In this document: one piece after another, positions 15,532 through 24,294 of the stretch
How the letters are laid out: each line of letters starts with the position of its first letter
Numbering within the stretch: position 1 is the first letter of the stretch
From: Candidatus Onthomonas avicola
GTDB lineage: Bacteria > Bacillota > Clostridia > Oscillospirales > Oscillospiraceae
Length of the DNA stretch: 64,000 nt
Direction of reading: 5' to 3'
Assembly: GCA_018710845.1 (NCBI GenBank)
Contig: DVJB01000062.1
Location: 115,761-179,760 of the forward strand
Position numbers and translations under genes: made by a program
Notes under the pieces: generated by a model
The model's database searches: none
What the model was told of the DNA's origin: nothing
What the model saw: the letters and a program-made list of their open reading frames with translations, nothing else

Positions 15532-15806
15532 CGTCATAATCCTCCCAAATCTGGATTGCACTTTGCCTGCGGGCCTCTTGCCGGCCCAAAATCCGCTCCC
15601 AGTATATCTGATTTTTTCGGAAAAGACAAGGCGCGCGGCGGGACAAAACGCAAATCTCTCCCGTCCGCGTGCCAGCCCGGCTCGGGAACAGGCGCGCGCG
15701 TTCCGGGTTCCGCAAAAAAATGAAAGCCGAGGATTGACGGCGGCGGCAAAATGTGATAGGATAAACAAGCGCTTTGGAGCGGCGGTCTGTCGTCGCGCGC
15801 CTGTGT

Positions 15807-15879
15807 GCTGGTGTGGCTCAGTCGGTAGAGCAGCTGATTCGTAATCAGCAGGTCAGCGGTTCGAGTCCGCTCACCAGCT
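15807..15879 (+). tRNA. tRNA-Thr (anticodon CGT)
   Basis: Full cloverleaf: acceptor GCTGGTG/CACCAGC (15807-15813/15872-15878), D stem GCTC/GAGC, anticodon stem GCTGA/TCAGC with loop TTCGTAA (anticodon CGT at 15840-15842, reads ACG), T stem AGCGG/CCGCT with TTCGAGT loop. The 3' CCA is not encoded. Confidence 0.97.
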
Positions 15880-15886
15880 TACAACA

Positions 15887-15918
15887 CGGCCCCGGGAGAA
15901 CTTTCCCGGGGCCGTTTT
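15887..15918. terminator. Terminator after tRNA-Thr
   Basis: Eleven-base arms CGGCCCCGGGA (15887-15897) and TCCCGGGGCCG (15904-15914) followed by TTTT; it can also serve the converging minus-strand gene that stops at 15927. Confidence 0.9.
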
Positions 15919-15926
15919 CCGTGTCT

Positions 15927-16403
15927 TCAGAGAGCCCGCAGGTCTCGGAGGGTATCATCCAGATTGTCCCGGTGCCAGTTGTCCCCCGCAAGGGATTTGG
16001 CACCGAGAAATCCGGTGTTCAGCCAACCCAGGCCGGTGGCCAGGGCGCCGGAGCTGCGAAACTCGCTCAGCTCCTTCTGCTGTGCGGAGAGGGAGATCCG
16101 TCCGTTTACGGTGTCCAGATCGATCCGCCAGTTCAGCCCGTCCTCCCGTACCGTGACCTTCCGAATCTCGCACAGGGGAATCTCCAGCGCCGCCTCCCGC
16201 CGCAATGAAAGCGTCAGCTTGCTAAACGGGAGGAGAACCACCGAATGACGGCACATCTGGAGCACATAGAACTCATTACAGAAAAACCGTGCGATCCGGT
16301 CGCTGAGATCATGGGCGGCGTAGGTCACAATGATGGCGCGGCCCTCGACAGGATCATATCCCGCCCGGCGCAGGATGCCGCTCACCGTCCGTTGGGAGGC
16401 CAT
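15927..16403 (-). CDS. Hypothetical protein
   Basis: 158 residues from ATG at 16403, which has GGGAGG seven bases upstream. No membrane helix or signal. The sequence alternates short beta-like stretches (RAIIVTYAAHDL, CRHSVVLLPFSKLTLSL, WRIDLDTVNGRISL) and ends in a polar, possibly helical tail, reminiscent of small PH-like beta-barrel domains, but I do not recognise a family. It starts two bases after the stop of the CPBP remnant, so it belonged to that operon. Confidence 0.7.
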   Translation of the reverse strand: MASQRTVSGILRRAGYDPVEGRAIIVTYAAHDLSDRIARFFCNEFYVLQMCRHSVVLLPFSKLTLSLRREAALEIPLCEIRKVTVREDGLNWRIDLDTVNGRISLSAQQKELSEFRSSGALATGLGWLNTGFLGAKSLAGDNWHRDNLDDTLRDLRAL

Positions 16404-16405
16404 TG

Positions 16406-16642
16406 TCAGGCCTCCCGTTCGACGGGGCATACGGTGGCCTGCGAAGCGGAACGGTCGTCCGCCGCGGGGGTTCGGAACACCTTGGAGGCCAGGAACGGCA
16501 GGAAGATCACCGCGTAGACGACCAGTTGGACCGCAACATCGAACCAGGTGATGACCTGATTGCTGATCTCCGCTGTACCGGAATAGACGAGGACCATGTT
16601 GTTGTTAAATGAGTGGAGCAGGACGGGAACCCAGATCTCCCG
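16406..16642 (-). pseudogene. C-terminal remnant of a CPBP-type membrane protease
   Basis: The readable frame begins REIWVPVLLHSFNNNMVLVY at 16642 and ends after two hydrophobic helices. IWVPVLLHSFNNN is the last conserved motif (His...Asn) of CPBP/CAAX-type intramembrane proteases; the two earlier motifs (EExxxR and FxxxH) are missing. The frame is closed by a TGA a few codons upstream, and the preceding coding sequence belongs to a different gene family in another frame. It is therefore a fragment left by a deletion. Confidence 0.7.
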
Positions 16643-17462
16643 CCTGCGCCTGAAGCGTCAGGCCGGAAAAGAGGTTGGTGAAGTCGTGGCGGAACGCGCG
16701 TACCTCCTGCTGAAGCTGTTCCAGCAGAGCCATGTGCGCCTGCTGCTGGGCAATCAGCTCCTCCTGCGCACGTATCTTGTCCTGGCTGGCGGCGTACATG
16801 GCCAAAAACTGCAGCACAAAGAGCGCTGCGAGCACCAGGCCGAAAAAGAAGCTCACATATCCGAAGCTGGCCTCGGCATCGGGGTAGAGGGTATCGACGA
16901 CGGGCCAGATGCCCATCAGGAGAAAGCTGACCGCAAGCGTCAGGGCGGCGCTCCATCGGCGCTCGAACAGGTGGGCAAAATAGCGGTGAAATCCGCTCCT
17001 GTGCAGGAGCAGGACGGCCAGCCGGGACAGCAGAAGCATAAACAGATGCGGCGCCAGGCTGTAGACCAATCCGATGAGATAAATGTTCTCTAGATCCGGA
17101 AACCAGCCGATCATCAGCCGCTCCACCACCGAGCCGCAGGTGAAGATGACGAAATTGCTCAGCAGCGCGGCGGAAAACGCCTCCGCCGCCGGCACGCGGA
17201 GCATCCGCCAGAGCATCAGCCCCAGCACGAGGGCGTGGGCGGAGAACACGCCAACGGAATACCAAAGTCCCTGCGGATCCCACTGTGTGAACATGATGAA
17301 GAGATTGACCGCCCACTGCAGGAGCAAGAAATAGAGGAAATAGGCCAGCGTCAGCCGCCATCCTCTCTCCCGGCCCAGCAGCCCGGCCGAGAGCCATGGC
17401 ATCGCCAGGCCGTAGCAGGCGAAGACGGCGTTGGAGACGAGAATGGCATAGATCTGGTACAT
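16605..17462 (-). pseudogene. Truncated AgrC-type sensor histidine kinase
   Basis: 285 codons from ATG at 17462 (GGGAGGA upstream). Six or seven hydrophobic segments fill the first 220 residues, then a coiled helix (QEELIAQQQAHMALLEQLQQ) leads to the phospho-acceptor motif EVRAFRHDFTNLFSGL. After LQAQAGD the frame ends in nine unrelated residues and a stop. AgrC-type kinases (HPK10) continue with a GHKL ATP-binding domain, which is absent. The break falls at about 16640, where the CPBP remnant starts in another frame. It cannot autophosphorylate unless complemented. Confidence 0.75.
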
Positions 17463-17497
17463 TGTACATTTCCTCCCCGGACAGGATAGACCTATGC

Positions 17498-17503
17498 TAT
17501 AAT
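17498..17503 (+). promoter_or_regulatory. Extended -10 element before ogt
   Basis: TGC-TATAAT, an extended -10, about 70 bases upstream of the ogt start. No convincing -35 was found. Confidence 0.5.
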
Positions 17504-17572
17504 AAGCAAGAGATTCCCCTCTGTCAAGCGGCGCGGGACCTGTCCGCAGCACAGGAAAAGGAGGAAAAAAAC

Positions 17573-18106
17573 ATGTATTACATCGATCACTGCACGACGC
17601 CGTTCGGGCCGGTCACTCTGGCCAGCGACGGGACACATCTGACCGGACTCTGGTTTGACGGTCAGAAATACTACGCCTCGACGCTGCCGGAGGGCGCCGA
17701 GCGCCGGGCGCTCCCGGTTTTTACCCAGACACGGCATTGGCTGGACTGCTATTTCGGCAGAGAACCGCTGCCACCCCTCCCTCCGCTGCGCCCGGAGGGT
17801 TCTCCCTTCCGGCAGGCCGTATGGCAGCTGCTGCTGGAGATCCCGTATGGGCAGACGGCCACCTACGGAGCGCTGGCAGAAGTTCTGGCCCGCCGGCAGA
17901 ACCGCCCCTCTCTCTCCGCGCAGGCGGTGGGCGGCGCGGTGGGACACAACCCGATCTCCATTCTGATTCCCTGTCACCGTGTGCTGGGAAGCGGCGGACG
18001 CCTTACCGGCTACGCCGGCGGCCTGGAGCGCAAGGCCGGGCTGCTCGCGCTGGAGCGGGAGGGGCTCTCCCGGCAGGCAGGCGAGAGATTTCCCGGGGAA
18101 GGATAG
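17573..18106 (+). CDS. ogt: Methylated-DNA--protein-cysteine methyltransferase
   Basis: 177 residues. Ogt/MGMT enzymes transfer the alkyl group from O6-alkylguanine to their own cysteine. The active-site motif IPCHRV is at 132-137 (Cys134), preceded by FRQAVWQLLLEIPYGQTATYG (helix-turn-helix, 20-residue core FRQAVWQLLLEIPYGQTATY) and AVGGAVGHNPI; the arginine finger lies in that block. AGGAGG sits eight bases upstream of the ATG. Downstream a two-component system follows after 25 bases on the same strand, probably on the same transcript. Confidence 0.94.
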   Translation: MYYIDHCTTPFGPVTLASDGTHLTGLWFDGQKYYASTLPEGAERRALPVFTQTRHWLDCYFGREPLPPLPPLRPEGSPFRQAVWQLLLEIPYGQTATYGALAEVLARRQNRPSLSAQAVGGAVGHNPISILIPCHRVLGSGGRLTGYAGGLERKAGLLALEREGLSRQAGERFPGEG

Positions 18107-18131
18107 ATTCGGGGACAGGAGGAGATTTGGA

Positions 18132-18791
18132 ATGGACCGCATTGTACTGATAGAAGACGACCCGGCGCTGGGGCGCGGCGTATCACTGGCTCTCACGCAG
18201 CCGGATCGGACGGTGGAGATCGCCGCTACACTGAGAGAGGGCCGGTCACTGCTGGAGCGGCCGTGCGCCCTGCTGGTGCTCGACCTGAACCTGCCGGACG
18301 GGAACGGGCTGGACCTGCTGGCCAAGCTGCGCCGGACGGGAGACCGGACCCCGGTGTTGATTTTAACCGCAAATGACCTGGAGGCCGACCAGGTGGCCGG
18401 GCTGGAGCTGGGGGCAGATGACTACGTCGTCAAGCCCTTTTCCCTGGCTGTCCTCCGGGCGAGAGTGAATGCCCTCCTGCGCCGCGGAAAGGCCGGCGGC
18501 GCACTGGAGCTCCCTCCCTTCTCGTTTGACTTCGACGGGATGGTCTTTCGCCGCGACGGTGTGCCGGTGGAGCTCTCCAAAACGGAGCAGCGCCTTCTGC
18601 GGCTGCTGGTAGAGCACCGGGGACAGACGCTGACACGGGAGCAGTTGCTCGACCGGGTGTGGGACAGCGGAGAATTTGTGGATGAAAACGCCCTCTCCGT
18701 GGCCGTGCGCCGCCTGCGCACGAAGCTGACGGACGCGCCGATCCGAACGGTTTACGGGGTCGGCTATGTCTGGGAGGTGAGACAGCTGTGA
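18132..18791 (+). CDS. OmpR-family response regulator
   Basis: 219 residues. Receiver: acidic pocket IEDD near residue 8, phospho-acceptor Asp in LVLDLNLPDGNG near 51, LTAN, and the Lys of DYVVKPF near 101. Winged-helix DNA-binding domain from about 125, with LSKTEQRLLRLLVEHRG and the recognition helix SVAVRRLRTKL. The stop overlaps the GTG start of the kinase gene. It is the regulator of the kinase-ABC module and probably binds the 11-bp repeats at 19710-19742. Confidence 0.95.
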   Translation: MDRIVLIEDDPALGRGVSLALTQPDRTVEIAATLREGRSLLERPCALLVLDLNLPDGNGLDLLAKLRRTGDRTPVLILTANDLEADQVAGLELGADDYVVKPFSLAVLRARVNALLRRGKAGGALELPPFSFDFDGMVFRRDGVPVELSKTEQRLLRLLVEHRGQTLTREQLLDRVWDSGEFVDENALSVAVRRLRTKLTDAPIRTVYGVGYVWEVRQL

Positions 18792-19714
18792 TCATCTGGA
18801 TTGCCGCCGGGCTGCTGTCCGCTGCGGGGACGGGGTTCGGTCTCTGGCAATGGCTGCGCGCGCGCCGGATCGTGCGGCGGATGGACCGGATGCTCTCCTG
18901 CGCAATTGACGAGGGCTTCTGCCCGGAGCAGTTTGACGAGTCCGCCGTCTCCTCGCTGGAGAGCAAGCTCAACCGTTTTCTGCGCGGGTCTGCCACCGCC
19001 CAGGCATCCCTTTCCGCACAGCAGCAGACGGTCCAGACGCTGATCTCCGACATCGCTCACCAGACCAGGACGCCGATGTCCAATATCCTGCTCTACGCCT
19101 CCCTGCTGGAAGAGCAGCCCCTCCCACCGGAGCAGAGGGAAGTCCTCGGCACGCTGCGGCAGCAGGCGGAAAAGCTCTCTTTCCTGATCGAGAGCTTGAT
19201 GAAGTCTTCCCGGCTGGAGAGCGGGATGCTGTCCATGACCCCGCGACGGCAGCCGGTCTCGCGTCTTCTGGACCAGGCCGCCGCCCAAATGCGTCCTGCG
19301 GCACAGGCGCGTGGGATTGACCTGCGCAGCCATCCGGCGGACGGGATCGCCTATTACGATTTCAAGTGGAGCGCGGAGGCGCTGGGCAATGTTCTGGATA
19401 ACGCGGTCAAGTACACACCCTCCGGCGGAACCATCACGCTCCGCGCGGCAGAATATGAGATGTTTTGCCGGATTGACGTGGCGGACACCGGTCCCGGCGT
19501 ACCGGAAGAGGAGCAGGCCAAAATTTTCAGCCGATTCTACCGTGGACAAGCTGTCCGGGAGCAGGAAGGGCTTGGGATCGGACTCTATCTGACGCGGGAG
19601 ATCCTGCAGCGGCAGGGAGGGTATATCCGTGTCTCCAACCGGCCGGGCACCGGGAGTGTGTTCTCCCTCTACCTGCCGCGAGAGGCACAGGCGGCGCCAA
19701 TCTGTCAATTCTGA
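18788..19714 (+). CDS. Sensor histidine kinase
   Basis: 308 residues from GTG, overlapping the regulator stop. One N-terminal membrane helix (IWIAAGLLSAAGTGFGLW) and no extracellular loop, so it has little room to sense ligand itself. H-box SDIAHQTRTPMSNILLY near residue 86, N-box NVLDNAVKYTPSGG, G1 DTGPGVP and G2 GLGIGLYL are intact. The small size and the adjoining ABC transporter fit the BceS-type arrangement in which the transporter does the sensing, though those kinases have two helices. Confidence 0.93.
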   Translation: MIIWIAAGLLSAAGTGFGLWQWLRARRIVRRMDRMLSCAIDEGFCPEQFDESAVSSLESKLNRFLRGSATAQASLSAQQQTVQTLISDIAHQTRTPMSNILLYASLLEEQPLPPEQREVLGTLRQQAEKLSFLIESLMKSSRLESGMLSMTPRRQPVSRLLDQAAAQMRPAAQARGIDLRSHPADGIAYYDFKWSAEALGNVLDNAVKYTPSGGTITLRAAEYEMFCRIDVADTGPGVPEEEQAKIFSRFYRGQAVREQEGLGIGLYLTREILQRQGGYIRVSNRPGTGSVFSLYLPREAQAAPICQF

Positions 19715-19742
19715 AAGAGTTCGGAAAGGGTCTGGAAAGATT
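19710..19742 (+). promoter_or_regulatory. Three 11-bp direct repeats, likely response-regulator site
   Basis: TCTGAAAGAGT, TCGGAAAGGGT and CTGGAAAGATT follow each other without gap (shared core GAAAG). They begin at the end of the kinase gene and end eight bases before TAGGAT (19750-19755), which can be the -10 of the transporter promoter. One-turn-spaced repeats overlapping the -35 are typical of OmpR-family activation. Confidence 0.65.
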
Positions 19743-19822
19743 CCTGTGCTAGGATAGGTGACGTGGAGGAGAGAATCCTTTCCCGCCCATCCGTCTTATC
19801 GTCACAGGAAAGGAAGTCAGCT

Positions 19823-20491
19823 ATGAACATTCTTGAGACCCGGGGACTGAAGAAATACTATGGCCAGGGAGACACGCTGGTCCGCGCGCTTGACGGCGTG
19901 GATCTGACGGTGGCCGACGGAGAGTTTGTCTCCATTGTCGGCACCTCCGGCTCCGGAAAATCCACCCTGCTGCACCTGCTCGGCGGGCTGGACCGGCCCA
20001 CAGCGGGCAGCGTCATCGTGGAGGGAAAGAACATTTTTGCGCTCAAAGACGAGGCGCTCACCATCTTCCGCAGGCGGAAGATCGGGTTTGTCTTTCAGTC
20101 CTATAACCTCGTGCCGGTGCTTGGGGTATACGAAAATATTGTCCTGCCCATCCAGCTCGACGGCGGAAGGATTGATCGTCCCTATGTCCAGCAGGTGATC
20201 AGCGCGCTCGGGCTGGAGGCACTGCTGGACCGGCTGCCAAACCAGCTCTCCGGCGGGCAGCAGCAGCGGGTGGCGATCGCCCGCGCGCTGGCCACCAAGC
20301 CCGCCATTGTCCTGGCCGACGAGCCGACCGGCAACCTCGACTCCCGCACCAGCCAGGACGTACTCTCGCTGATGAAGGTGACCGGGCGCAGGTTTTCCCA
20401 GACCATCGTGATGATCACCCACAATGAGGAGATCGCCCAGCTTGCCGACCGGATTGTCCGCATTGAGGACGGCCGGATTTTCGCGCGGTGA
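19823..20491 (+). CDS. ABC transporter ATP-binding protein (BceA/MacB type)
   Basis: 222 residues. Walker A GTSGSGKSTLL near residue 42, Q-loop FVFQSYNLVPVL, signature LSGGQQQRVAIARAL near 143, Walker B IVLADEPTGNLD and the switch His in MITHNEE. The FVFQSYNLVPVL and PTGNLD wording is that of the lipoprotein/antimicrobial-peptide exporter group (LolD, MacB, BceA). The start follows AGGAAAGGAAG. Pairs with the large FtsX-type permease 13 bases downstream. Confidence 0.95.
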   Translation: MNILETRGLKKYYGQGDTLVRALDGVDLTVADGEFVSIVGTSGSGKSTLLHLLGGLDRPTAGSVIVEGKNIFALKDEALTIFRRRKIGFVFQSYNLVPVLGVYENIVLPIQLDGGRIDRPYVQQVISALGLEALLDRLPNQLSGGQQQRVAIARALATKPAIVLADEPTGNLDSRTSQDVLSLMKVTGRRFSQTIVMITHNEEIAQLADRIVRIEDGRIFAR

Positions 20492-20504
20492 GGGGGTGGG
20501 TCAG

Positions 20505-23183
20505 ATGGCAAACGTCTCCAATCGCGGCTGCATCCGCCGCCTGGCCGGCCGCAGCCTGCGCGCATCTATGGCGCGCAATCTGATCGCAGTACTGGCGATC
20601 GCGCTGACAACAATGCTCTTCACCTCCCTCTTCTCCATCACCGCCTCCATGAACGCAAGCTTTCAGGAGAACAACTTCCGGCAGGCCGGCGGCTACTTTC
20701 ATGGCTCCTATAAAGAGGTGACCGCGGACCAGGTCGCCGAACTCACACAGGACGAGCGCATCCGTTCCTACGGTCTGCGGCACTTTCTGGGCCTCGCCTC
20801 GGGCGATCCGTTTGCAAAGGTGCAGGCGGAGGTCAGCTATATGGACGAGAGCTGCGCGCAGGCGTCCTACTGTGTCCCGGAGACCGGCGCACTGCCGGAG
20901 GAAGGCACGATTGAGCTGGCGACTGACACCCGCGTGCTCGCCCTGCTCGGGGTGGAGCCTGCGCTGGGTGCGGAGGTCACCCTCACCTTCCAGCTCGGCT
21001 TCGCGACCAGCGCGCCCGTAGAGGTGACGGACACTTTTGTGCTCTCCGGCTGGTGGGAGTACGACGGCGCGGCCAGCGTCAGCATGATTCAGGTCGCTGA
21101 CAGCTATTGCGAACAGGTGCTCTCGGCCTACACTTCCGCCGACCCGGAACATGACGACACGGGACACTGGGACCTGAACATCTTTCTCCCCAGTGTCTGG
21201 AACATCCGGGGCCAGATGGTGCAGATTCTGAGCGATCACGGCTACCAGTGCGAGGATACCGGGGCGGACAACTACATCGGCCTGGGTGTCAACTGGGGAT
21301 ACACCTCCTCTCAGCTGACAGAAAATCTGGATTTGGCGGGCCTGCTGGGGTCAGCGGCGCTGGTCGTGATCTTCGCGCTGACAGGGTACCTTATTATTTA
21401 CAATGTATTCCAGATTTCCGTGACAGGCGATATCCGCTTTTACGGCCTGCTCAAGACGATCGGCACCACCGGCCGGCAGCTCAAGCGCATCATCCGGTAT
21501 CAGGCGCTGGCCCTCTCCGCCATCGGGATTCCAATCGGTCTGCTGCTCGGATGGGTGGCGGGCAACGTGCTTGCGCCGCTCCTGCTGCGCAGCACCTCAG
21601 GTGGTCGGGTGACCAACAGCACCGCATCTGCCCATCCGCTGATCTTTCTGGGCGCCGCGCTCTTTTCCCTGCTGACCGTCTTTCTCTCCTGCCGAAGGCC
21701 GGGACGGATGGCGGCCAGGGTCTCTCCGATAGAGGCCGTGCGGTATACGGAGGGCGCATCCGGCCGCCGGAAGCGGAGACACGCGCGGCGTGGCAAGAAC
21801 GGCGCCAACCTGCAGCGCATGGCGTGGTCCAATCTGGGACGCAGCCGGGCCAAGACGGTGCTCACCGTGCTCTCCCTCTGCCTGGCGGTGACGCTGCTGA
21901 GCTGTACCTACACCTTTGTCTCCGGTTTTGATATGAACCGGTTTTTGCAGCGCTATATTGCCGCTGACTTTATCGTGGCGGATGCAGACTATTTCCGGTC
22001 CGATTTCCGGACCGAGGATGAGATCCTCTCGCAGGAGGTGGTAGACAGCGTGCAGGCCGAGGGCGGCATCACGCAGTCCGGCAAGGTGTACGGGCTGACC
22101 AGTGCGGCGAATTATTTCGTTCCGGAGGAGTGGTACCGCGCTTATTGGGAGGGTATTTTGGACGAGGAGGCGTTGGAACAGGCCGTCGCCCAGTCCGACC
22201 ACGATGAGAAGGGGCAGATCGCCCATGAGATCAACCTGTACGGCATGGACAGCTTTCCGCTCAGCCTGCTGACTGTGCTGGAGGGGGATTTGGCCCCTCT
22301 CTCCGACCCCGACGCCAATGCGATCGCCGCGGTCTACTATGACGACGACTACGGCAACCTGCAGATGAACAGCAACTGGACAGAGGTGGGCGATGAGGTC
22401 ACGGTGCGCTATATTGATGACTACGATTTTATCGACATGCGCACCGGGGAACCGGTCACGAACGCCACGCCGATGGAGTACTATCAGATGCGGGCACTGG
22501 AGTATCGGGATGTCACCTACACCGTCTGCGCCGCAGTGACCGTTCCGCAGTCCATCTCTTTCCGTTACTACGGGGGCGACCAGTATATTCTGGGGAGCGA
22601 AGCCTTCATCCGCGACACCGGAACGGAGAGCGTCATGAATTTTACCTTTAATGTGGAGGACGATGCGCGTGAGCGGATGGAGTCCTTCCTCTCGGACTAC
22701 ACCGAGACGGTGCAGACCGGTTACAGCTATGAGAGCGAGGAATTTTACCGGGAGCAATTCGGCGGCCTGCGCGACACCTTCCTGCTGGTTGGGACGGCGC
22801 TGTCCGGCATCGTGGGCCTGGTCGGAGTGCTCAACTTCCTCAACGCGATTTTGACCGGCATGATCAGCCGGCGGCGGGAGTTTGCCGTGCTCCAGTCCAT
22901 CGGGATGACCCGGCGTCAACTCCAGCAGATGTTGGTGTGTGAAGGGCTCTTCTACGCCCTGACCGCATTGGCCGCGGGGTTTGTGCTCAGTTTTGCCGCC
23001 GGCCCCCTGCTCTCCACCGTGCTGCGCGCGATGTTCTGGTTTTTCTCCTATCACTTCTCTCCACTGCCGTTTTTCATTCTGCTGCCGGTCTTCCTGCTGC
23101 TGGGCGCGGGCATTCCGCTGCTGGTCTACCGCCACGCGGGCCGCGCATCTATTGTGGAACGGCTGCGCGCGAGTGAGACCTGA
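20505..23183 (+). CDS. FtsX-type ABC transporter permease
   Basis: 892 residues. One N-terminal helix (ARNLIAVLAIALTTMLFTSL), a large extracytoplasmic domain of about 250 residues, three helices at about 290-430, a second helix and external domain starting near 465 (TVLTVLSLCLAVTLLSCTYT), and three final helices from about 760. This duplicated MacB/SalY-like layout occurs in peptide-antibiotic resistance or peptide export systems. With the adjoining two-component system it probably forms a stress-induced resistance module; the substrate is unknown. Confidence 0.9.
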   Translation: MANVSNRGCIRRLAGRSLRASMARNLIAVLAIALTTMLFTSLFSITASMNASFQENNFRQAGGYFHGSYKEVTADQVAELTQDERIRSYGLRHFLGLASGDPFAKVQAEVSYMDESCAQASYCVPETGALPEEGTIELATDTRVLALLGVEPALGAEVTLTFQLGFATSAPVEVTDTFVLSGWWEYDGAASVSMIQVADSYCEQVLSAYTSADPEHDDTGHWDLNIFLPSVWNIRGQMVQILSDHGYQCEDTGADNYIGLGVNWGYTSSQLTENLDLAGLLGSAALVVIFALTGYLIIYNVFQISVTGDIRFYGLLKTIGTTGRQLKRIIRYQALALSAIGIPIGLLLGWVAGNVLAPLLLRSTSGGRVTNSTASAHPLIFLGAALFSLLTVFLSCRRPGRMAARVSPIEAVRYTEGASGRRKRRHARRGKNGANLQRMAWSNLGRSRAKTVLTVLSLCLAVTLLSCTYTFVSGFDMNRFLQRYIAADFIVADADYFRSDFRTEDEILSQEVVDSVQAEGGITQSGKVYGLTSAANYFVPEEWYRAYWEGILDEEALEQAVAQSDHDEKGQIAHEINLYGMDSFPLSLLTVLEGDLAPLSDPDANAIAAVYYDDDYGNLQMNSNWTEVGDEVTVRYIDDYDFIDMRTGEPVTNATPMEYYQMRALEYRDVTYTVCAAVTVPQSISFRYYGGDQYILGSEAFIRDTGTESVMNFTFNVEDDARERMESFLSDYTETVQTGYSYESEEFYREQFGGLRDTFLLVGTALSGIVGLVGVLNFLNAILTGMISRRREFAVLQSIGMTRRQLQQMLVCEGLFYALTALAAGFVLSFAAGPLLSTVLRAMFWFFSYHFSPLPFFILLPVFLLLGAGIPLLVYRHAGRASIVERLRASET

Positions 23184-23215
23184 AACCCAGGCCTCTGCCG
23201 GGAGGATCACTGCCC

Positions 23216-23252
23216 GGGGCCCCTGCCGAAGGCGGGGGCCCCAAGTTTTTTA
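23216..23252 (+). terminator. Terminator of the ABC transporter operon
   Basis: GGGGCCCCTGCC / GGCGGGGGCCCC arms with a three-base loop followed by AAGTTTTTT. Confidence 0.9.
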
Positions 23253-23262
23253 TTCCGGCCTG

Positions 23263-23300
23263 AAAAGCGGACAAAAGCAGTCCGCTTTTTGTGCTATACT
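23263..23300 (+). promoter_or_regulatory. Inverted repeat and -10 before the WYL regulator gene
   Basis: AAAAGCGGAC (23263-23272) and GTCCGCTTTT (23280-23289) form a perfect ten-base inverted repeat that ends five bases before TATACT (23295-23300). It can be an operator for autoregulation or a second terminator for the upstream operon. Confidence 0.5.
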
Positions 23301-23328
23301 GGTGGAAAAGGCTTTAGGGGGGATATCC

Positions 23329-24294
23329 ATGCAGAACGGACGGCTGTTTGAGCTGCTCTATCTGTTGCTTGAGCGCGGCGGGATGACCGTGCGGGAGCTG
23401 GCCCGGCGGCTGGAGGTTTCCGAGCGGACGGTGCGCCGGGATATGGAAGCGCTCTCCGGCGCCGGGGTGCCCATCTACACCGAGCGCGGACGCAACGGCG
23501 GTGTGCGGCTGCTCCCCGGCTTTGTGCTCAACCGCACATTGCTGACGCAGACGGAACAGGATCAGATTCTGACCGCCCTGCAGACGCTGCAGGCGACCGG
23601 CGCAGGGGACGAACGGCTGCTGACCCATCTGCAGGCAGTATTCCGCCGCTCGGGCTGGGAGTGGCTGGACGCGGACTTCTCCGACTGGAGCAGCTCCGGG
23701 CGTCAGAGGGAGCTATTCGCCCTGATCCGAAAGGCAATTGTGCAGCGGCGGCTGATCTCCTTCCGCTATTACGCACAGACCGGAAACTGCTCGCGGCGGA
23801 CGGTCGAGCCGATGCGGCTGCGGTTCAAGGGAATCGCCTGGTACCTGCAGGGGTGGTGCCGCAGCCGGGAAGGCTTTCGCGTCTTCAAGCTCTCCCGCAT
23901 GGAACGGCCGGAGCTGCTGGAGGAGTCCTTTGCCCCGCGTACAGACCTGCCGGCGATGGAGTACGCCGCGGCGGGAGTTCCACCGGTCACGGTGACCATC
24001 CGCTTCTCCCCCGCTGTAGCATTCCGTGTCTACGACGAATTTGAGCCGGAGCAGATCTCCCGGCAGCCGGACGGGACGCTGTTGGTCCGGGCCCAGTGGC
24101 CCGCCGGGGCATGGGGAGCCGCCTGCCTGCTCTCCTACGGGGCGCAGGCAGAGGTGCTCTCTCCCCCGGCGATGGCGCGCCGCCTGCGGCTGGAAGCGGA
24201 AAAAATAGCGGCTCTCTATTCCAAAGAGGACAACACCTGTCCGCATTCCTCCGATATCATTGGGTTATCTCAGAAAGAGGAGGAATCGACATGA
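23329..24294 (+). CDS. WYL-domain transcriptional regulator
   Basis: 321 residues from ATG at 23329 (AGGGGGG upstream). The first 60 residues are a DeoR-type winged helix (LYLLLERGGMTVRELARRLE, ERTVRRDMEAL). The WYL domain spans about 125-200 and contains the eponymous motif in KGIAWYLQGWCRS plus FKLSRM; a C-terminal WCX extension follows (VTVTIRFSPAVAFRVYDEF). WYL domains sense nucleotides or other ligands. The stop overlaps the start of the GyrI-like gene, so the two are coupled. Confidence 0.92.
   Translation: MQNGRLFELLYLLLERGGMTVRELARRLEVSERTVRRDMEALSGAGVPIYTERGRNGGVRLLPGFVLNRTLLTQTEQDQILTALQTLQATGAGDERLLTHLQAVFRRSGWEWLDADFSDWSSSGRQRELFALIRKAIVQRRLISFRYYAQTGNCSRRTVEPMRLRFKGIAWYLQGWCRSREGFRVFKLSRMERPELLEESFAPRTDLPAMEYAAAGVPPVTVTIRFSPAVAFRVYDEFEPEQISRQPDGTLLVRAQWPAGAWGAACLLSYGAQAEVLSPPAMARRLRLEAEKIAALYSKEDNTCPHSSDIIGLSQKEEEST

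Noticed and set aside
16507..17469. Alternative 320-codon frame over the AgrC-like gene
   Set aside because: It is rich in Arg/Ala/Gly and lacks membrane helices, whereas the other frame gives a clear multi-helix AgrC pattern with an H-box.
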